This document shows, in pieces, positions 7,055-9,965 of a DNA stretch of 9,965 nucleotides. The position numbers were made by a program, and so were the translations under genes. Numbering within the stretch: position 1 is the stretch's first letter; each line of letters begins with the position of its first letter. The stretch is from Bacteroidota bacterium (GTDB lineage Bacteria > Bacteroidota > Bacteroidia > Flavobacteriales > Flavobacteriaceae). Below the pieces are notes generated by a model. The model was not told the origin of the DNA. It saw only the letters and a list, made by a program, of their open reading frames with translations, and searched no databases. The DNA is taken from contig JABHYI010000037.1 of NCBI GenBank assembly GCA_018656255.1, positions 1 to 9,965 on the forward strand. Direction: 5' to 3'.

Positions 7055-8128
7055 ATGACACAAAAAATCCTTTTTATTTTTTGCCTTCTTTGTATCGCTA
7101 TCTCATGCGGTGAGGATGACAACGAAAATCAAGGATACTCACCTACACCTGTAAGCATAGTTGTTCCAGCAATTTTCTCGCAATTACTACCTGCTCCAGA
7201 AATACCCATTAATAATCCACTCACACAAGAGGGTGTTGCCCTTGGAAGGGCATTGTTTTATGAAAAAAAATTATCTGCAGACAACACCTTGGCCTGTGCT
7301 GGATGCCATAAACCCAATCAAAGTTTTAGTGATCAGCGCAGATATAGCATTGGTATAGATGGTATTGCCGGGTTTAGAAATTCGATGCCTATTGTTAACA
7401 TTGCTTGGAACACAAACAATAAATTTAATTGGGACGGTAGCGCCAATTCTCTAGAAGAGCAGGTTTTAGAGCCTGTTATCAATGAAATAGAAATGCACAA
7501 CACATGGCCAAACGTTGAGCAAACACTGCAAACAGACCCTAGGTATGTCACTGCATTTTCTAATGCCTTTGGAACAAGCACAATATCTCAAGAGCTGGTT
7601 GCTAAAGCCCTTGCACAGTTTATACGCACACTGGTATCCGGGAATACTAAGTTTGATAATTATCTTTTAGGACAAGCAACATTAACGCCTCAAGAAGAAC
7701 AAGGCCTTGCCGTTTTTTTGGATGAAAATCGTGGAGATTGTTTTCATTGTCATGGGAGCCCTAGTAACCCATTATGGACAGACAATGATTTTCATAACAA
7801 TGGTCTGGATGAAGATTTTACAGACCTAGGTCTAGGAGATATCACTGGAGATCCGGCGCAATTTGGATTGTTTAAATCTCCATCATTGAGAAATCTAGCC
7901 TACACCGCCCCTTACATGCACGATGGCCGCTTTCAGACACTAGACCAGGTGATAGACCATTACAGTGAAGGCCTTGTTTTTAGCCCCACTATAGACCCCT
8001 TAATGAAAACTGTTGCCCAGGGCGGAGTGCAACTTACACCTCAAGACAAAGCTGCCTTAAAGGCTTTTTTGTTAACCCTTTCTGATCCTAGCCTGGCAAG
8101 CAATCCTGCATACCAAAACCCAAACTAA
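7055..8128 (+). CDS. diheme cytochrome c peroxidase / MbnH-like (MauG superfamily) lipoprotein
   Basis: The start is taken at ATG 7055. An in-frame GTG at 7037 would overlap the previous gene and adds a non-signal-like MINYYF. The 357-residue product has a lipobox-like AISC (Cys18) followed by GEDDNEN, so it should be lipid-anchored outside the cytoplasm. Two c-type heme sites are seen: CAGCH at 81-85 and CFHCH at 229-233. Family motifs include GRALFYEKKLS (64-74), FNWDGSANSLEEQ (124-136) with Trp126 at the position of the inter-heme Trp of this superfamily, and APYMHDGRFQTL (285-296) with Met288 as the usual distal ligand region. The superfamily reduces peroxide (CcpA) or uses high-valent hemes to oxidise a partner protein (MauG, MbnH). 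Adjacency to an MbnP-like gene favours the second role; motifs alone cannot separate the two. It is the last gene of the operon. Confidence 0.93.
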   Translation: MTQKILFIFCLLCIAISCGEDDNENQGYSPTPVSIVVPAIFSQLLPAPEIPINNPLTQEGVALGRALFYEKKLSADNTLACAGCHKPNQSFSDQRRYSIGIDGIAGFRNSMPIVNIAWNTNNKFNWDGSANSLEEQVLEPVINEIEMHNTWPNVEQTLQTDPRYVTAFSNAFGTSTISQELVAKALAQFIRTLVSGNTKFDNYLLGQATLTPQEEQGLAVFLDENRGDCFHCHGSPSNPLWTDNDFHNNGLDEDFTDLGLGDITGDPAQFGLFKSPSLRNLAYTAPYMHDGRFQTLDQVIDHYSEGLVFSPTIDPLMKTVAQGGVQLTPQDKAALKAFLLTLSDPSLASNPAYQNPN

Positions 8129-8139
8129 GCAAGTACATC

Positions 8140-8189
8140 TGTATAATTTATTAAGATAATTCTATAACAAGTACTTTCTAAATTATACA
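8140..8189 (+). terminator. perfect 11-nt inverted repeat after the operon
   Basis: TGTATAATTTA at 8140-8150 and TAAATTATACA at 8179-8189 are exact reverse complements around a 28-nt loop, 11 nt after the stop of the diheme gene. The stem is almost wholly A/T and is followed by AAAAATA rather than a T-run, so it is not a classical intrinsic terminator on the plus strand. It could stabilise the 3' end of the operon mRNA or be a protein-binding site. Confidence 0.35.
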
Positions 8190-8206
8190 AAAATAGCCTT
8201 CAAGCC

Positions 8207-8231
8207 TAAGGGGGTTACATCAAAACCCTTA
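8207..8231 (+). terminator. second stem-loop in the gap before the suf genes
   Basis: TAAGGG at 8207-8212 pairs with CCCTTA at 8226-8231, with a further TT/AA pair inside after a GG bulge. It is followed by TTG and then a short T-rich stretch near 8243-8248. This GC-richer hairpin is a better candidate for the end of the upstream operon transcript than the AT-only repeat before it, although the T-run is displaced by about 12 nt. Confidence 0.35.
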
Positions 8232-8284
8232 TTGTATCATAGATTTTTAATATTTTATTAGGTAAAAAAAAGAGGTTTATATCG

Positions 8285-8292
8285 TATATTTG
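8285..8292 (+). promoter_or_regulatory. TAnnTTTG-type -7 element of the suf operon
   Basis: TATATTTG followed by CACC is an exact match to the Bacteroidota -7 consensus, 27 nt before the ATG of the HesB/IscA-type gene. Transcription would start near 8299. No clear TTTG lies at the -33 distance; the region there is A-rich. Confidence 0.55.
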
Positions 8293-8296
8293 CACC

Positions 8297-8320
8297 CTAA
8301 TTTAGACGAATTCTAATTTA
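8297..8320 (+). promoter_or_regulatory. repeat pair at the suf transcript start, possible operator
   Basis: CTAATTTA occurs twice, at 8297-8304 and 8313-8320, 16 nt apart. Nested within is the inverted repeat TTAGA (8302-8306) and TCTAA (8312-8316) around 5 nt. It lies between the -7 element and the start codon, where a repressor could block transcription or translation. Suf operons are often regulated by Fe-S-sensing Rrf2/IscR-type proteins or Fur, but no known consensus is matched, so the regulator is unassigned. Confidence 0.3.
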
Positions 8321-8649
8321 TGATAAAAGTAAGCGATACAGCGCGAATTAAAATTTCGCAATTAATGGCAGAAGACGGCTTTAGCATTGACGAAGACTTT
8401 GTACGCGTTGGTGTGAAGAGCGGTGGTTGTTCAGGACTTTCTTACGAGTTAGATTTTGATGGTGGTATTGGCGAAAACGATAAGGTTTTTGAAGAGAATA
8501 GCGTTAAAATTGCAGTAGACAAAAAAAGTTTTTTATACCTAGTAGGAACAACCCTAGAGTACAGCGGTGGTTTAAACGGTAAAGGATTTGTTTTTAACAA
8601 TCCTAATGCCAACAGAACCTGCGGCTGCGGAGAATCATTCTCTCTATAA
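8320..8649 (+). CDS. HesB/IscA/SufA-family Fe-S cluster carrier
   Basis: This 109-residue A-type carrier receives Fe-S clusters from the SufBCD scaffold and passes them to apo-proteins in the cytoplasm. The three conserved cysteines are present: Cys37 in SGGCSGLSY, and Cys101 and Cys103 in the C-terminal CGCGESF. Length and start are typical, with MIKVSDTARIKI opening directly into the domain. It stands 40 nt upstream of sufB in the same orientation, the usual first-gene position in flavobacterial suf operons. The TAnnTTTG promoter just upstream would drive both. The symbol is left blank because sufA, iscA and hesB/erpA-like names are used interchangeably for this orthologue. Confidence 0.95.
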   Translation: MIKVSDTARIKISQLMAEDGFSIDEDFVRVGVKSGGCSGLSYELDFDGGIGENDKVFEENSVKIAVDKKSFLYLVGTTLEYSGGLNGKGFVFNNPNANRTCGCGESFSL

Positions 8650-8660
8650 TTTAAAACTAA

Positions 8661-8679
8661 GAATTCTTTAAAGGAATTC
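8661..8679 (+). repeat. GAATTC repeat hairpin in front of sufB
   Basis: Two copies of the palindrome GAATTC (8661-8666 and 8674-8679) can pair as a 6-bp stem around a 7-nt loop. The only purine-rich Shine-Dalgarno-like sequence before sufB, AAGGA at 8671-8675, lies in the loop and right arm. AAGGA is 14 nt from the ATG at 8690 and 8 nt from the GTG at 8684. Confidence 0.3.
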
Positions 8680-8689
8680 ATAAGTGCAT

Positions 8690-9895
8690 ATGAGTAAGTA
8701 TACAGAAGACGATTTAAAGAAAGAACTTGAGACAAAGGAATATGAATACGGTTTCTACACAGATTTAGAAAGCGAAACGTTTCCAATTGGACTCAATGAG
8801 GATATTGTGCGAGCAATTTCAAAGAAAAAGCAGGAGCCGCAGTGGATGACCCAGTGGAGACTTGACGCTTTTAAAGTGTGGAAGTCTATGCAGGAGCCGC
8901 AGTGGGCTAATGTGAATTACGAGAAACCAGATTTTCAAGCCATTGCGTACTACTCTGCTCCAAAAGCTGTAGATCCAAACAAAACACTAGATGATGTTGA
9001 TCCAGAACTACTAGCGATGTACAAAAAGCTAGGTATTTCTGTGGATGAGCAGAAAAAAATGAATAATGTCGCTATCGATATCGTGGTAGATTCTGTTTCT
9101 GTTGCAACTACATTCAAAAAGACACTCAGTGAAAAGGGTATTATTTTTATGAGTATTTCTGAAGCAATTAAAGAGCATCCAGAGCTTGTGAAAAAATATC
9201 TTGGAACTGTAGTGCCTACCAAAGACAATTTCTATGCCTCTTTGAACAGCGCTGTATTTAGCGATGGTTCTTTTTGTTATATCCCAAAGGGAGTTAGATG
9301 CCCAATGGAACTGTCTACCTATTTTAGAATCAATCAAGCAGGAACAGGACAATTTGAAAGAACGCTCCTTATTGCAGACCAAGGAAGCTATGTATCCTAC
9401 CTAGAGGGTTGTACAGCGCCAAGTAGAGACGAAAATCAATTACATGCAGCTGTGGTAGAACTTATTGCTCTAGATGACGCAGAGATTAAATACTCTACGG
9501 TGCAAAACTGGTATCCTGGAAGCGCAGAAGGAAAAGGAGGGGTATATAACTTTGTAACCAAAAGAGGACTGTGCGAAAAAAATGCAAAAATTTCCTGGAC
9601 ACAAGTAGAGACCGGAAGCGCCGTTACCTGGAAATATCCTAGTTGTATTTTAAAAGGAGACAACAGTATTGGAGAGTTTTATTCTATTGCAGTAACAAAC
9701 AATTACCAGCAAGCAGATACGGGAACAAAAATGATTCATTTGGGTAAAAATACCCGTAGCACGATTATCAGTAAAGGTATTTCTGCAGGGAAATCTCAAA
9801 ACAGCTATCGTGGTTTAGTGAAAATAAATGCAAGCGCAGAGAATGCACGTAATTTCTCTCAGTGTGATTCTTTACTAATGGGTAATGAATGTTGA
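8690..9895 (+). CDS. sufB: SufB, Fe-S scaffold subunit, cut short by an in-frame TGA
   Basis: SufB is the core of the SufBC2D complex on which Fe-S clusters are built. The start [13 protein letters not shown] at 8690 matches the usual flavobacterial N-terminus; an in-frame GTG at 8684 would add two residues and sits better relative to AAGGA. The reading frame gives 401 residues, whereas family members run to about 480. Landmarks present include [15 protein letters not shown] (194-208), [16 protein letters not shown] (237-252, Cys241), TVQNWYPG (270-277) and [10 protein letters not shown] (389-398, Cys392). By alignment from memory, Cys241 and Cys392 correspond to E. coli Cys254 and Cys405. 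The TGA replaces the Gly of the conserved CGAHTFPY motif and would remove the region holding the Glu434 equivalent, so the truncated product should not be functional. One base change (TGA for GGA) explains it. Glutamines replace expected glutamates at several sites. Confidence 0.9.
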   Translation: MSKYTEDDLKKELETKEYEYGFYTDLESETFPIGLNEDIVRAISKKKQEPQWMTQWRLDAFKVWKSMQEPQWANVNYEKPDFQAIAYYSAPKAVDPNKTLDDVDPELLAMYKKLGISVDEQKKMNNVAIDIVVDSVSVATTFKKTLSEKGIIFMSISEAIKEHPELVKKYLGTVVPTKDNFYASLNSAVFSDGSFCYIPKGVRCPMELSTYFRINQAGTGQFERTLLIADQGSYVSYLEGCTAPSRDENQLHAAVVELIALDDAEIKYSTVQNWYPGSAEGKGGVYNFVTKRGLCEKNAKISWTQVETGSAVTWKYPSCILKGDNSIGEFYSIAVTNNYQQADTGTKMIHLGKNTRSTIISKGISAGKSQNSYRGLVKINASAENARNFSQCDSLLMGNEC

Positions 9896-9965
9896 GCGCA
9901 TACATTTCCGTACATAGAGGTTAAAAACAAAACAGCTCAAATAGAGCATGAAGCAACCACTAGTA
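9896..9965 (+). pseudogene. sufB: severed in-frame continuation of sufB, running off the window
   Basis: Directly after the TGA the same frame reads AHTFPYIEVKNKTAQIEH followed by EATTS. This is strongly conserved SufB sequence and includes the Glu of HEATTS, equivalent to E. coli Glu434 by memory alignment. There is no frameshift and no further stop before the edge, and codon use is unchanged. The intact sequence after the stop means that the lesion is very recent, is a sequence error, or is read through. About 56 more residues would be expected beyond the window. Confidence 0.85.

Noticed and set aside
6265..8128. A methanobactin biosynthesis cluster
   Set aside because: Only MbnP/MbnH-like genes are present. 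No MbnA precursor or MbnB/MbnC-like gene is visible, and such pairs also occur without methanobactin.
9893..9895. TGA in sufB as a selenocysteine codon
   Set aside because: The family residue at this position is Gly, not Cys, and no convincing bacterial SECIS-like hairpin follows the codon.
9893..9895. TGA read as glycine (SR1/Gracilibacteria-type genetic code)
   Set aside because: The genes are plainly flavobacterial, brnQ appears to end in TGA, and glycine is encoded by GGN throughout the window.
1..9965. tRNA, rRNA, CRISPR array, insertion sequence or phage genes
   Set aside because: No cloverleaf-like segments, spaced direct repeats, transposase motifs or terminal inverted repeats were found on reading both strands.

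Overview
The window looks like chromosomal DNA of a marine-type member of the Flavobacteriaceae (Bacteroidota). The evidence is the AT-rich sequence, a type IX secretion (T9SS) sorting domain, lipoproteins with short acidic tails after the lipid cysteine, a hesB/iscA-sufB order, promoter elements of the TAnnTTTG type, and start codons that mostly lack a strong Shine-Dalgarno sequence. These assignments rest on motif recognition; no database search was possible.

Layout. At the left edge a plus-strand reading frame (tail of an unidentified gene, ending at 40) converges on and overlaps the 3' end of a minus-strand branched-chain amino acid transporter, brnQ (27-1322). Divergent from brnQ is an alpha/beta hydrolase (1376-2146), which converges on a minus-strand thiamine-monophosphate kinase, thiL (2162-3211). 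These are ordinary housekeeping or metabolic genes.

The accessory core is a tight four-gene plus-strand operon (3471-8128) with gaps of only 5, 8 and 10 nt. It encodes (1) a secreted choice-of-anchor-B/LVIVD propeller protein with a T9SS type A tail, (2) a lipoprotein built of seven propeller repeats, (3) an MbnP-like lipoprotein and (4) a diheme cytochrome c peroxidase/MbnH-like lipoprotein. All four are exported. MbnP/MbnH pairs are known from methanobactin loci, where the diheme enzyme oxidises a tryptophan of its copper-binding partner to kynurenine. The two propeller proteins beside such a pair make this a candidate cell-surface metal or oxidative-maturation module, and it is the most interesting system in the window.

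After a 191-nt gap with inverted repeats and a TAnnTTTG promoter comes the start of a suf Fe-S assembly operon: a HesB/IscA/SufA-type carrier (8320-8649) and sufB (from 8690). sufB is interrupted by an in-frame TGA at 9893-9895 exactly where the family has a conserved Gly codon (one base from GGA). The same frame continues with highly conserved SufB sequence to the window end, so this is a nonsense mutation, a sequence error or, much less likely, recoding. No RNA genes, insertion sequences or CRISPR arrays were seen, and no stretch over 300 nt lacks a gene.
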